Of a stretch of DNA of 64,000 nt, positions 34,237 through 43,314 are shown one piece after another. Position 1 is the first letter of the stretch, and each line of letters begins with the position of its first letter. The DNA is taken from contig CANLNQ010000006.1 of assembly GCA_947492525.1 (NCBI GenBank), positions 1 to 64,000 of the forward strand, in the 5' to 3' direction. Origin of the DNA: an uncultured Granulosicoccus sp. Its GTDB lineage: Bacteria > Pseudomonadota > Gammaproteobacteria > Granulosicoccales > Granulosicoccaceae. A program made the position numbers and the translations under genes. The notes beneath the pieces are model-generated. The model saw nothing but the letters and a program-made list of their open reading frames with translations. It ran no database searches and was not told where the DNA came from.

Positions 34237-35596
34237 TTCGGCAGGCGGCAATCCACGGCTGACTCGTCGTCTCAAACGCGCACTGCTCACCATTCTTTTC
34301 GTTGTTCTTGTGCTGGCCACCGGCGCTGCGACCGTCACCTCCTACCTCGAAGCCAGTGATATTCAGGATGAGATTCTTCTCTCGGTAGCAAGATTGGTAG
34401 AAACCGATCAGATGGGTGCACCGACTGAACCCGACGGCTTTGACGATGATGATGTGGACGACAGTGCGGTACGTTTCTGGCGGCTGGGAAGCAGGAACAG
34501 GCACGGTATCAATTTCGACAAGACGCTGAATGCCGGTTTCCATACGCTGCGTGAAGATGGCGACTTCTGGCGAGTCTATGTCACTCGGGAAAGTCGTGGC
34601 AGGCAGAAGTATGTGGTTGCGCAGAAGCTGGACGTCAGCGCTGAGATTGCACTGAACAGTGCCAAGACGACGGCCTTGCCTCTGTTGTTGCTCTTTCTGC
34701 TGGTGCCTTTGCTGGTAAGTCTGGTGGTTCGGCACAGCTTCAAGCCTCTCAATGATCTGACCACCCGACTGGGCAACAGCGACGCCTTGCAGCTTGATGT
34801 AGCCAACAGAGACCGCATTCCGGTCGAAGTGATGCCGTTCGTTTCGGCCATCGATTCCTTGTTGGAAAAGAATGAGGCGCACAACCAGCGACAGCGTCGC
34901 TTCATCGCGGATGCCGCACATGAACTGCGCACGCCGATTACCGCGCTGTCGCTGGAGATCGACAATGTGCAATCTGCCAGAAGCGAAGCGAGCAAGCATG
35001 AACGCCAGGTAGCGTTATCGCGCAGCGTTGATCGATTGCAGCGCCTGGTGAATCAATTGCTGGATCTGGCACGTGCGCAATCGGGCCTGACTCGCGATGA
35101 ATCTCTTGTCTGTCTTGATGACATGGTGCGGAGCCAGATAGCAGATATATACCCACTGGTCGAAAGGCGATCCATCAACATGGAAGTGACGCGTATCGAG
35201 CGCGTGCAGCTGAAAGACGTCAATCATCAACTTCAGCATGTGGTTCGCAATGCCTTGTCCAACGCGATCAAGTTCACGCCCGACGGCGGCAGTATCCGCG
35301 TTGCCGTGTTCAGCGAAGGCCCGGATGCGGTGTTTTGTGTGTCGGATACCGGGCCAGGTGTGCCCGAGGAGCAGCTTGAACGATTGCACCAGCCATTCTA
35401 TCGGCCAGAAGGACAGGCCAGTGGTCAGGGTGCGGGCCTGGGTTTGGCCATCTGTCACGAAATTGCCGCTCAACTCGATGGACGTGTGAGCTTGTCCAAT
35501 GTCGAGCCACACGGGTTCCGGTTCTGTTATCGACAGGCCAGGGTAGTGGAGAAAGATAGAGGGGACGTAGAACCCGTCTTACCCATTGCTGGTTGA
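34229..35596 (+). CDS. Membrane sensor histidine kinase
   Basis: This 455-residue kinase has TM1 at about 18-38, a periplasmic domain of about 100 residues, TM2 near 148-168, a HAMP-like segment, HisKA with FIADAAHELRTPITAL, and HATPase with N-box NALSNAIKF, G1 DTGPGVP and G2 GQGAGLGLAI. The periplasmic domain contains a run of acidic residues (FDDDDVDDS) that could bind divalent cations, as in PhoQ. It overlaps the response-regulator gene by 8 bp and shares its operon with the PepSY protein and the small membrane protein. Confidence 0.93.
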   Translation: MTDSAGGNPRLTRRLKRALLTILFVVLVLATGAATVTSYLEASDIQDEILLSVARLVETDQMGAPTEPDGFDDDDVDDSAVRFWRLGSRNRHGINFDKTLNAGFHTLREDGDFWRVYVTRESRGRQKYVVAQKLDVSAEIALNSAKTTALPLLLLFLLVPLLVSLVVRHSFKPLNDLTTRLGNSDALQLDVANRDRIPVEVMPFVSAIDSLLEKNEAHNQRQRRFIADAAHELRTPITALSLEIDNVQSARSEASKHERQVALSRSVDRLQRLVNQLLDLARAQSGLTRDESLVCLDDMVRSQIADIYPLVERRSINMEVTRIERVQLKDVNHQLQHVVRNALSNAIKFTPDGGSIRVAVFSEGPDAVFCVSDTGPGVPEEQLERLHQPFYRPEGQASGQGAGLGLAICHEIAAQLDGRVSLSNVEPHGFRFCYRQARVVEKDRGDVEPVLPIAG

Positions 35597-35868
35597 GAGT
35601 CAGCGTGTGGCCTTCCGCCTTCTTCATGCGCTCTCCGAACTGGTGCGCAGTAATGGTCTGATCGAGCGTCTTGACACCGCGCACTCCCTCAACAGCATGC
35701 ACGCCGGCAATGTCGAGCATCGTGTTGAATTCAGATCCCACAAGTTTTACAGGCGCGGCTACAGACAACCTTGCCGGTTTCGCAACGTATACTGGCTATG
35801 CGGGCAATCGGCTGGCAAGAGTCGGTGTCTACACGCTGATAGGTAACTGAAACAGAAAAGGGGCATGT

Positions 35869-36129
35869 ATGAAAATTTCCATGGAGATCGAATGTTCAGC
35901 CAAGGAAGTCAGGGAAGTGCTTGGCATGCCGGATGTCACACAGTTGCAGGAGAAGTGGATGCAACAGGTCGAGGCGCAGATGAAGGATGAGCTTGGCAAG
36001 TTCTCGGCCGACGAGATCATGAAAAGCTGGACGACGGGTGCCACGGCCAATTTTTCGGCAATGCAGAAACTTGCTGAAGCCTTGACCGCTGGAATGATGA
36101 AAGCAGGTAGCCCGAAGCAATCGGACTGA
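35869..36129 (+). CDS. DUF6489-like small protein
   Basis: This 86-residue soluble protein begins MKISMEIECSAKEVREVLGMPDV and continues QLQEKWMQQVEAQMKDELGKFSADEIMKSW; the pattern of a beta strand, then LGLPDV-like and a helix ending MKSW, fits the DUF6489 family. Function is unknown. It follows the sensor kinase by about 270 bp and may be separately transcribed. Confidence 0.75.
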   Translation: MKISMEIECSAKEVREVLGMPDVTQLQEKWMQQVEAQMKDELGKFSADEIMKSWTTGATANFSAMQKLAEALTAGMMKAGSPKQSD

Positions 36130-36315
36130 GTGGCAGGGTAGTCGCACAGTCCACCGAAAAACCGAGCGTACCTGTGCGTCGTCAATAATCAGGGTTCATC
36201 GTCGATGGGGCGGCGTTGGACGCGGATGCAACTATCCTGAATTTCCAGATGGTTCGACACAATGGTGCGCATCAGGTCAATCGATGAGGTCGATCACGAC
36301 GACCTGAACACAACG

Positions 36316-38883
36316 CTATCCGGCAATCTGATCTACGCCCCGCATCCGCGCACCAGTGGGGTCGAACAGTGCTTGTCGGGTTATTCGTGCCGGGCGACGA
36401 ACGCCCAGTATCTCGATCTCGAACAGGCCTTCTTCATCTCGCTCGGACAGGGAGGCAGGCACATAGCCTTGAGCCAGGGACACTTGTACATGGTGCCCAT
36501 AGCCGCCCGAGGTGATCCAGCCGACGACGCGCCACTCGCCATCGCGCTGGGGATCTGCTGCCTGGACAACCTCACCGGCAGCGTTGAAGCGTGGCGCTCC
36601 GTGACCGTGTGGTGCCTCGACCAGGTCATCGGCTAGTTCACCGACGCGGGCCCAGACAGGCTCATCGCCCATCACATCGGCATCCACGGCCTCGATCACG
36701 AACGATACACGCCGGCACTTTGGTCCCTCGGCTTGTTCGTGCAGCGCCGCATCGCGGCCAATGAAGTCTGTTTTCGACTCATCAACCCAGCGCTCCATAC
36801 CGGCCTCGAATGGTCCGTAGATCGGTCTCAATTCGGAGAACCAGGTGGGGAAGTTCTTCTCCAGGCGCATGCTCAGCAGTGCTCTCATGCCGAAATCGAC
36901 GATATCGAATTCCGCACCGGCCTCCTTGATGCCAGCATACACCTTGCGTTGCCATGACGGTTCCATCCACAGCTCATAGCCCAGATCACCGGTGTAGGAG
37001 ATGCGGTTGACTTGGCAGGGGGCTCCGTTGACATCCATGGAGCGATGATCCAGAAAGCGGAACGCTTCGTTCGATACATCAGCGTCGCACAGCTTTTCCA
37101 ATACATCACGCGATCGCGGTCCGGCAATGGTCAGGCCGACCAGGTTCAGATCGAAGCGGTGGAGCGTAACACTGCCATCGGCAGGCTGGTGCTGCTCGAA
37201 CCAGCGCATGTGATAGCTCTGCGCGGCTATCGAGCCCCAGATCAGGAAGTGTGATTCAGCACTGCGTGCGATGGTGAAATCACCAATCAGCTTGCCGTTG
37301 TCATTGAGCATCGGCGTCAGCACCATGCGACCAACAGGAGGCAGGGCGTTGGTCATGAGTCTGCTCAGGAAGGCCTCGGCGCCTTGGCCGGATACGGCGT
37401 ATTTGGCAAAGTTGGAGATATCGCTGACCCCAACCGAGGCTCGCGTTTGTCTGACTTCGTGTCCTACATGTTCGAAGTCGTTGGAACGATGGAACGAGAG
37501 CACATCGTGCGCCTCCCTTTGTGACGGCGCAAACCATAACGGTGTCTCCACTCCCCAACTATCCCCCATGACCGCAAATCGGTCATTTTTCAGGGTGTCG
37601 TACAGTGGTGTTGTCTGATGAGGCCGGGCTGCCGGTAGTTCCTCGTTTGGAAAGCGAATGGAGAAGCGTCTGGAATAGTTCTCGCGCACCTTGGCGTTGG
37701 TGTACCGCAGCGTTGTCCATTCCCCGAAACGCGCAACGTCCATGCCGTAGACGTCGAATCCCGGATCTCCATGGACCATCCAGTTGGCGAGAGTCAACCC
37801 GACACCACCTCCCTGAGAGAAGCCTGCCATGACCCCACAGGCACTCCAGAAATTGGTCATGCCGCGCACCGGGCCGATCAGGGGGTTGCCATCCGGGGCA
37901 AATGTGAACGGTCCGTTGATGACTTGCTTGATGCCGGCCTGTTCGAAAGCAGGGAAGTGCCGAAAACCGATCTCCAGCGATGGGGCAATTCGGTCCAGAT
38001 CCGGAGACAGCAGTTCTTGCCCGAAGTCCTGCGGTGTTGTGAGGGGCGACCAGGGCTTGCAGGCCTTCTCGTAGGTGCCCAGCAGAATCCCGTTGCGTTC
38101 CTGGCGCGTGTAGATCTCGCCCTTGAAGTCGATTACCCCGATCAGCTCGCGACCGCTCTGAGCGTTGAATTCAACCACTTCCGGTATTTCGTCGGTGAGC
38201 AGGTACATGTGTTCCATGGCCAGCACCGGCAGCTCGAGCCCCACCAGACGCCCCACTTCTCGCGCCCAGAGCCCCGCCGCATTGACCACATGTTCAGCGG
38301 TGACCGTGCCGTTCCGAGTCACGACCTTCCAGGTACCGTCGGCCTGCTGGGTGATATCTTCTACCGGGTTGCGCAGTTCGATGCGGGCCCCCAGAGCCTG
38401 CGCCGCCTTGGCATAGGCATGGGTGGTCCCTGAAGGGTCGAGATGGCCTTCGACCGGATCCCACAGTGCCCCGACAAAGTTCGAGGCATCCATCAACGGG
38501 AACATGGCCTGCGCTTCGGCCGGTGTGATCAGCTCGGTTTCCATGCCCAGGCAACGACCACGGGCGTGTGTCTGGCGTAGAAAATCCATGCGTTCGGCAG
38601 TGTCGGCCATCATCACGCCGCCGGTCAGATGCAAGCCGCAGGATTGCCCGGATAGTGCTTCCAGCTCCTCGTACAGCGAGACGGTATACGCCTGTAGTCT
38701 GGCGATGTTCGGATCGCCATTCAGCGTATGGAAGCCGCCGGCGGCATGCCAGGAGGAGCCGGCAGTGAGTTCGCTGCGTTCGATCAGCAGTACATCCGTC
38801 CAGCCCGCCTTTGCCAGATGAAACAGTACCGAGCAACCAACGACGCCGCCGCCAATTACCACCACTCTTGCCTGTGTCTGCAT
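36316..38883 (-). CDS. FAD-dependent oxidoreductase-GcvT fusion (dimethylglycine/sarcosine dehydrogenase family)
   Basis: This 855-residue protein has an N-terminal DAO flavin domain (VVVIGGGVVGCSVLFHLAKAG, TAGSSWHAAGGFH with the His that often carries FAD, and INGPFTFAPDGNPLIGPV), a short central FAO_M-like segment, then a GcvT folate domain (VSDISNFAKYAVSGQGAEAFL, LGYELWMEP) and a C-terminal GcvT_C domain. Family members oxidatively demethylate N-methyl glycines such as dimethylglycine and pass the one-carbon unit to tetrahydrofolate. It is divergent from an MttB-family gene, which suggests glycine betaine or related methylamine breakdown. The exact substrate is open. Confidence 0.88.
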   Translation of the reverse strand: MQTQARVVVIGGGVVGCSVLFHLAKAGWTDVLLIERSELTAGSSWHAAGGFHTLNGDPNIARLQAYTVSLYEELEALSGQSCGLHLTGGVMMADTAERMDFLRQTHARGRCLGMETELITPAEAQAMFPLMDASNFVGALWDPVEGHLDPSGTTHAYAKAAQALGARIELRNPVEDITQQADGTWKVVTRNGTVTAEHVVNAAGLWAREVGRLVGLELPVLAMEHMYLLTDEIPEVVEFNAQSGRELIGVIDFKGEIYTRQERNGILLGTYEKACKPWSPLTTPQDFGQELLSPDLDRIAPSLEIGFRHFPAFEQAGIKQVINGPFTFAPDGNPLIGPVRGMTNFWSACGVMAGFSQGGGVGLTLANWMVHGDPGFDVYGMDVARFGEWTTLRYTNAKVRENYSRRFSIRFPNEELPAARPHQTTPLYDTLKNDRFAVMGDSWGVETPLWFAPSQREAHDVLSFHRSNDFEHVGHEVRQTRASVGVSDISNFAKYAVSGQGAEAFLSRLMTNALPPVGRMVLTPMLNDNGKLIGDFTIARSAESHFLIWGSIAAQSYHMRWFEQHQPADGSVTLHRFDLNLVGLTIAGPRSRDVLEKLCDADVSNEAFRFLDHRSMDVNGAPCQVNRISYTGDLGYELWMEPSWQRKVYAGIKEAGAEFDIVDFGMRALLSMRLEKNFPTWFSELRPIYGPFEAGMERWVDESKTDFIGRDAALHEQAEGPKCRRVSFVIEAVDADVMGDEPVWARVGELADDLVEAPHGHGAPRFNAAGEVVQAADPQRDGEWRVVGWITSGGYGHHVQVSLAQGYVPASLSERDEEGLFEIEILGVRRPARITRQALFDPTGARMRGVDQIAG

Positions 38884-39100
38884 GTCTGCCCTTTTCCGTG
38901 TTCAGAGGCGAAAACCCACCAGGCAGCGATCAAGCCGAAACCCTCGATGGTGGCATCGCCATGTCAAGCCGTGGGCCCTTGCCCGCAGTCGTACCACCAT
39001 TCCATTTCTATCAGATCTTGACAGGCGAGGGGGATTGAATCACCGTGAAACGATGCTGGCCGTGAACCGGTAAACCGATTACCCTGGAGAACGCTATCTG

Positions 39101-40687
39101 ATGACTGCCAACGGTGATGAGCAATCCCGACCCTCTCCAAGACGCCGACGGCGTGGTGGAGGTCATGCAGGCAAGGGCCGCAGTAGCGCTTCTGCCATTG
39201 AGCAGTTACCGTGGACACTGCCCGTCAACACCGATCATCCGGTCGAACCGCTGCCAGCCGAGGGTGTTGCTGCCATTCATGATGGCGCGATGCGCATTCT
39301 GGAAGAGATCGGTATCCAGTTTCTGAATCCGGAGGCCGTCGAGATACTGCGCAAGGCGGGCTGTACCGTGAGCGATGTCACCCGTTCCTCAGCGCTGGTG
39401 AAGATGGACCGTGACCTGGTCATGGAGAAGATCAGCCTGGCGCCGGAGTGCTTCGAGATCACGCCGAGAAATCCCGACCGCCGTATCACGATCGGTTCGA
39501 AGCATCTGCTGTTCACCGCCGTGGCGTCGCCGCCAAACTGCAGTGACATGGAGCGTGGTCGGCGAATCGGCGATCGAGAGAGTTTTCGCGACCTCATCAA
39601 GTTGTCGCAGTACTTCAACTGTATTCATCTGAACGCGGGCTATCCGGTTGAACCCATGGATTCACACCCCTCGGTACGTCACCTAGATTGCCTGCAAGAT
39701 ACCTTGACGTTATCCGACAAGGTCGTACATGCCTATTCGCTGGGCAGTGAACGAGTCGATGACGTCATGGAGATGGTGAGAATTGCAGCCGGGCTCAGCC
39801 ACGAAGAGTTCGAGGCCAGTCCCAGGATGTTCACCAATATCAACTCTACCTCGCCGCTGAAGCACGACTGGCCCATGCTCGATGGTCTGATGCGTCTCAG
39901 CCGGCGTGGTCAGCCCACGATCGTGACACCGTTCACGCTGGCAGGGGCGATGGCACCGATTACCTTGGCCGGTACGGTTGCCCAATCGATTGCAGAAGCA
40001 CTGTGCGCGATCGTACTCATCCAGTGCATACGGCCGGGCTGCCCTTGTGCAATCGGTACGTTCAGTTCCAACGTTGACATGAAATCCGGATCGCCTGCCT
40101 TCGGCACACCAGACTACATGCGCGCGACGCAGATGACTGGGCAGCTGGCCCGGTTCTATGGTTTACCGTTGCGAGCGTCGAACACTTGCGTGTCCAATGC
40201 CCCGGACAACCAGGCGACCTGGGAGAGTTCGCAGTCGCTCTTTGCAGCGATGAGTTCGGGTGTGAATCTGGTTTACCACGCAGCTGGCTGGTTGGAAGGA
40301 GGGCTATGCGCTTCCTACGAGAAATTCGTGATGGACTGTGAGCAGTTACAGCAATTGATTGCGTACTGCAAGCCTGTTGCCTGGGGAGAGAGCGACATCG
40401 CGATCGATGCAGTAGCCGAAGTGGGCCATGGTGGACATCATTTCGGCACAGCACATACCATGGAGCGTTACGAGACCGCGTTCTACGCGCCGTTTCTGTC
40501 CGACTGGTCCAACTACGAGAACTGGTATGATCGCGGTGCGAAACTGACTGTTGATCGTGCTCGCGATATCTGGAAGAAGATCCTCGCAGAATTCGAGCCT
40601 CCACCGCTGGATGCAGTGATTGCCGAAGAGCTGGATGCGTTCGTCAAGCGGCGCAAGAGCGAGGGTGGCGCGCCGACCGATTTCTGA
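39101..40687 (+). CDS. Trimethylamine methyltransferase (MttB) family protein, non-pyrrolysine type
   Basis: This 528-residue protein has a basic N-terminal tail (SPRRRRRGGGHAGKG) and a TIM-barrel of the MttB family from about 60 onward (GAMRILEEIGIQFLNPEAVEIL, GTFSSNVDMKSGSPAFGTPDY, GHGGHHFGTAHTMERYETAFY). The gene reads through without an internal amber codon, so it is not a pyrrolysine enzyme. Non-Pyl members such as MtgB demethylate quaternary amines, including glycine betaine, by a corrinoid partner. No corrinoid protein or MtgA-like partner is encoded nearby. The divergent dehydrogenase gene fits a methylated-amine pathway. Confidence 0.88.
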   Translation: MTANGDEQSRPSPRRRRRGGGHAGKGRSSASAIEQLPWTLPVNTDHPVEPLPAEGVAAIHDGAMRILEEIGIQFLNPEAVEILRKAGCTVSDVTRSSALVKMDRDLVMEKISLAPECFEITPRNPDRRITIGSKHLLFTAVASPPNCSDMERGRRIGDRESFRDLIKLSQYFNCIHLNAGYPVEPMDSHPSVRHLDCLQDTLTLSDKVVHAYSLGSERVDDVMEMVRIAAGLSHEEFEASPRMFTNINSTSPLKHDWPMLDGLMRLSRRGQPTIVTPFTLAGAMAPITLAGTVAQSIAEALCAIVLIQCIRPGCPCAIGTFSSNVDMKSGSPAFGTPDYMRATQMTGQLARFYGLPLRASNTCVSNAPDNQATWESSQSLFAAMSSGVNLVYHAAGWLEGGLCASYEKFVMDCEQLQQLIAYCKPVAWGESDIAIDAVAEVGHGGHHFGTAHTMERYETAFYAPFLSDWSNYENWYDRGAKLTVDRARDIWKKILAEFEPPPLDAVIAEELDAFVKRRKSEGGAPTDF

Positions 40688-40754
40688 CGCGGAACCTTTC
40701 ATGCTTTCGGGAACTTGTGCAAGGTCGTTCCTGGCGACGTCTGGCTTGTTGGGT

Positions 40755-40826
40755 CGCTGGTTTGGGCGCTGGTTCGGGCGCTGGTTTGGGCGCTGCTTTG
40801 GACGCTGGTTGGGGCGCTGTATTGGC
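40755..40826. repeat. 12-bp degenerate tandem repeat (CGCTGGTTTGGG)6
   Basis: Six head-to-tail 12-bp units with 0-3 changes each lie between the MttB-family gene and the DUF3179 gene. They are just upstream of the annotated start of the latter, so if an earlier start were used they would be translated. Confidence 0.9.
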
Positions 40827-40918
40827 CCAGAATAGGCGAGCACAGTGTGAGGCAGTTCCGGGGGAACCAACTGCGGACACTGCCTCTCCAAGCCGTAAAG
40901 CCGATTCCGATACTGCCC

Positions 40919-42445
40919 ATGTTTTCAGCATTCTTGCATTGCCTTCACCTTGTCCCCCAACGAAGACGATCTCTGCTAAGCAGACTTGTATTTATGAGTC
41001 TGCTCATGCTCGCTACGGCTACGGCTACGGCTACGGCTACGGCTACGGCCACGGCCTTTGCAGAAGAATCTGGACGGGCGGACCCGAGCCCCGAGCCGTG
41101 GCAACAGGCCCAGCTTGATGATCAGGCGTCAGCGTCTGCTCGCAAGCTGCAGGACGCGATGGATGAAGAGGTGCCTGATCTCTTCCTGGGCCTTGTCACC
41201 GGCGAGTCTAGAGATACGCAGAAAGACCTGCGGACACTTCGTGAGCGCTGGCACCCGGGAATGGTGCCCATGGTAATCGAGACCTTGCGATTCGGCTCGG
41301 GCGCTCAAGCGTCTGCTGGTCTGATTGAACTACTGGAGGACAAGACCGGGCAGAAATTTGGACGTGATCTGAACGGTTGGTACTCGTGGCTCTGGCAACG
41401 TGATGAACAGCGGCATCCCTATTACGCCAGTTTCAAGTCACGGCTGTACAGCTATCTGGACCCCTTGTTCGCCGGTTATTTCAGCACCGATCGTGAAACG
41501 AGAATCAGACTCGACGAGATACGCTGGGGCGGTGTCAGACAGGACGGCATCCCGCCTTTACGCTCACCCGTGATGATCGATGTGGAGAGCGCAGATTATC
41601 TGGATGATGACAACGTGGTGTTCGGTGTGGAGATCAATGGTGACGCCCGAGCCTATCCCAAGCGCATACTGGCCTGGCACGAGATGTTCATCGATACCAT
41701 TGGTGGCGTGGAATACGCTGGGGTGTATTGCACCCTGTGTGGGGCGCTGATTATGTATGAGACAGAGCATGACGGAGTGAGGCATCAGCTGGGTACCAGT
41801 GGATTCCTGTATCGCTCCAACAAGGTCATGTACGACAGAGCCACCCAGTCACTCTGGAACACCACTTGGGGGCAACCGGTTGTCGGGCCTCTGGTGGGCA
41901 AGGGCATCGAACTCACGCGCAGCTATGTGGTGACGACTAGCTGGGGAGAGTGGCGTCGTCGGCATCCGGATACCACCGTATTGTCTCTTGATACCGGGTA
42001 CCGGCGAGACTATGGCGAAGGCGTTGCCTACAAGGACTACTTTGCTACCGATCGCCTGATGTTCACCGTACCCGGCAAGGATGACAGGCTTGCCAACAAG
42101 GCAGAGATTCTGGCGCTGCAGTTTCCGGGAGCGGGCGATGAAAAGCTTGCCATCAGCGCAGACTATCTCCAGCAAAATCCGGTCTACCATCATGAGTTGG
42201 GCCATCAGAAATTCGTTGTGCTGACCGACACCAGTGGCGCAAACCGTGTCTATGATTCAGGTTCGGTGACCATCGTGAGTTATGACGGCAGGGATTCCGC
42301 GACGGACGAACAGGGACGAGTGTGGCACCTTTCCGAGGATGCCTTGCGGCACGAAGGCTCTGCGGATATGTCACGATTGCCAGCCCACAGAGCGTTCTGG
42401 TTTGGCTGGGTTGCGCAGTGGGAGAATACTGAGCTGGTGAAGTAG
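40919..42445 (+). CDS. DUF3179-domain exported protein
   Basis: This is a protein of about 508 residues. The N-terminus carries a basic region and a hydrophobic core containing (Ala-Thr)n ending AFAEES, which looks like a signal peptide. The DUF3179 domain occupies about 215-500: VNGDARAYPKRILAWHEM-like (with EINGDARAYP), GVYCTLCGALIMYE (two Cys that may bind metal) and TSGFLYRSNKVMYDRATQSLWNT. DUF3179 proteins have unknown function and are often found in marine bacteria. Alternative starts at 40994 (shorter signal) or 40715 are possible. No partner gene is nearby. Confidence 0.8.
   Translation: MFSAFLHCLHLVPQRRRSLLSRLVFMSLLMLATATATATATATATAFAEESGRADPSPEPWQQAQLDDQASASARKLQDAMDEEVPDLFLGLVTGESRDTQKDLRTLRERWHPGMVPMVIETLRFGSGAQASAGLIELLEDKTGQKFGRDLNGWYSWLWQRDEQRHPYYASFKSRLYSYLDPLFAGYFSTDRETRIRLDEIRWGGVRQDGIPPLRSPVMIDVESADYLDDDNVVFGVEINGDARAYPKRILAWHEMFIDTIGGVEYAGVYCTLCGALIMYETEHDGVRHQLGTSGFLYRSNKVMYDRATQSLWNTTWGQPVVGPLVGKGIELTRSYVVTTSWGEWRRRHPDTTVLSLDTGYRRDYGEGVAYKDYFATDRLMFTVPGKDDRLANKAEILALQFPGAGDEKLAISADYLQQNPVYHHELGHQKFVVLTDTSGANRVYDSGSVTIVSYDGRDSATDEQGRVWHLSEDALRHEGSADMSRLPAHRAFWFGWVAQWENTELVK
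41012..41053 (+). repeat. 6-bp tandem repeat (GCTACG)6 inside signal-peptide coding region
   Basis: Six perfect GCTACG units and one GCCACG variant encode alternating Ala-Thr in the hydrophobic core of the DUF3179 protein's signal peptide. Because the unit is two codons, copy-number change would lengthen or shorten the core without shifting the frame. Confidence 0.96.
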
Positions 42446-42554
42446 CTTGTTGATGAGTGATTCAGGGCGAGGCCAGAACATCAATCTCCGTTAGTGCGCA
42501 AGATCATCGAGTTCTCCAGATTCAATAGCGTGCGGGAGTCGCCTGTAGTCTCAC

Positions 42555-43124
42555 TCAACGCCCACGTCGCTGTCTTTCGAGGAGAAGTGAAATGAGGATG
42601 GCAAGGAAAGTGGTCATGGCGAAAAGCTGCAGTTGTCCCGCGTAGCTGTTCAGTTCCATAGGTGTCGTCGAGTTCGAATCGAGCGGTTTCTCGCTGGTCA
42701 GTTTGGCAAGTGCCTCCTCCGCGGATGCCAACTTTTCTGCCTGCATGAAGAGCACTCGAACCTGCCCGTGCGTCTTCCTGTCCTTGAACTTCTCCAAAAT
42801 AGACTCGCGGCATCGAATGGCATGACTCATCACCTTGACGGTCTGTTGCAGTACTTCGGATTTCATCCAGTCTTGCAGTAGATCATCGGACAAGGGATCT
42901 CCCCGGCCTTGCCGCTGCGCCAGATCCAGGGTCTGGCGATGCAGTGTCTGCACATCCTCTAACAGCAGCTCGCCCAGTGCTTCTTCAAACAGCGCCTCGC
43001 TGGAATGGTAGGCCCGATGCGCTGTCACCCGCGCTACGTTGTAGCGCTGGTTGTTTCTGGCAGCCCGATGGTGAATACGTTGTCGGCGATTCAGGTATAG
43101 ATACGTCTGGTTGGGCTTTGGCAT
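42555..43124 (-). CDS. Tail-anchored membrane protein, unknown function
   Basis: This is a 189-residue protein. The N-terminus is strongly basic (NRRQRIHHRAARNNQRYN), the middle is helical and amphipathic with coiled-coil character (ALFEEALGELLLEDVQTLHRQTL; RESILEKFKD), and the only hydrophobic helix is at the extreme C-terminus (LFAMTTFLAILISLLLE). This topology suggests a cytoplasmic domain anchored by its tail. I do not recognise a family. It lies downstream of the 655-residue protein in the same direction, separated by about 190 bp. Confidence 0.65.
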   Translation of the reverse strand: MPKPNQTYLYLNRRQRIHHRAARNNQRYNVARVTAHRAYHSSEALFEEALGELLLEDVQTLHRQTLDLAQRQGRGDPLSDDLLQDWMKSEVLQQTVKVMSHAIRCRESILEKFKDRKTHGQVRVLFMQAEKLASAEEALAKLTSEKPLDSNSTTPMELNSYAGQLQLFAMTTFLAILISLLLERQRRGR

Positions 43125-43314
43125 GCTCGGACAAGCTCCGTTGCTGTCATGACTTCTGCCAATGGGGCGGTGATGTCACTTGCATACAGACTACCTCGGA
43201 CAGGAGCTGTTTAGTATCAGCCATTCGTATGAGACGAAAGTTTCAACGTTGTGCGTCAGGGCATGGCACAAGCTGTTATCGACAGTCTCAGTCTTTTTCT
43301 CCGCTTCTGCTTGA

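Noticed and set aside
35310-35768. Minus-strand open frame across the end of the sensor kinase gene
   Set aside because: The 5' half lies in intergenic DNA and looks protein-like, but most of the frame is antisense to a clear kinase domain, with no ribosome site.
39101-40687. Pyrrolysine-containing MttB
   Set aside because: The coding sequence has no internal amber codon and no pyl genes are in the window.
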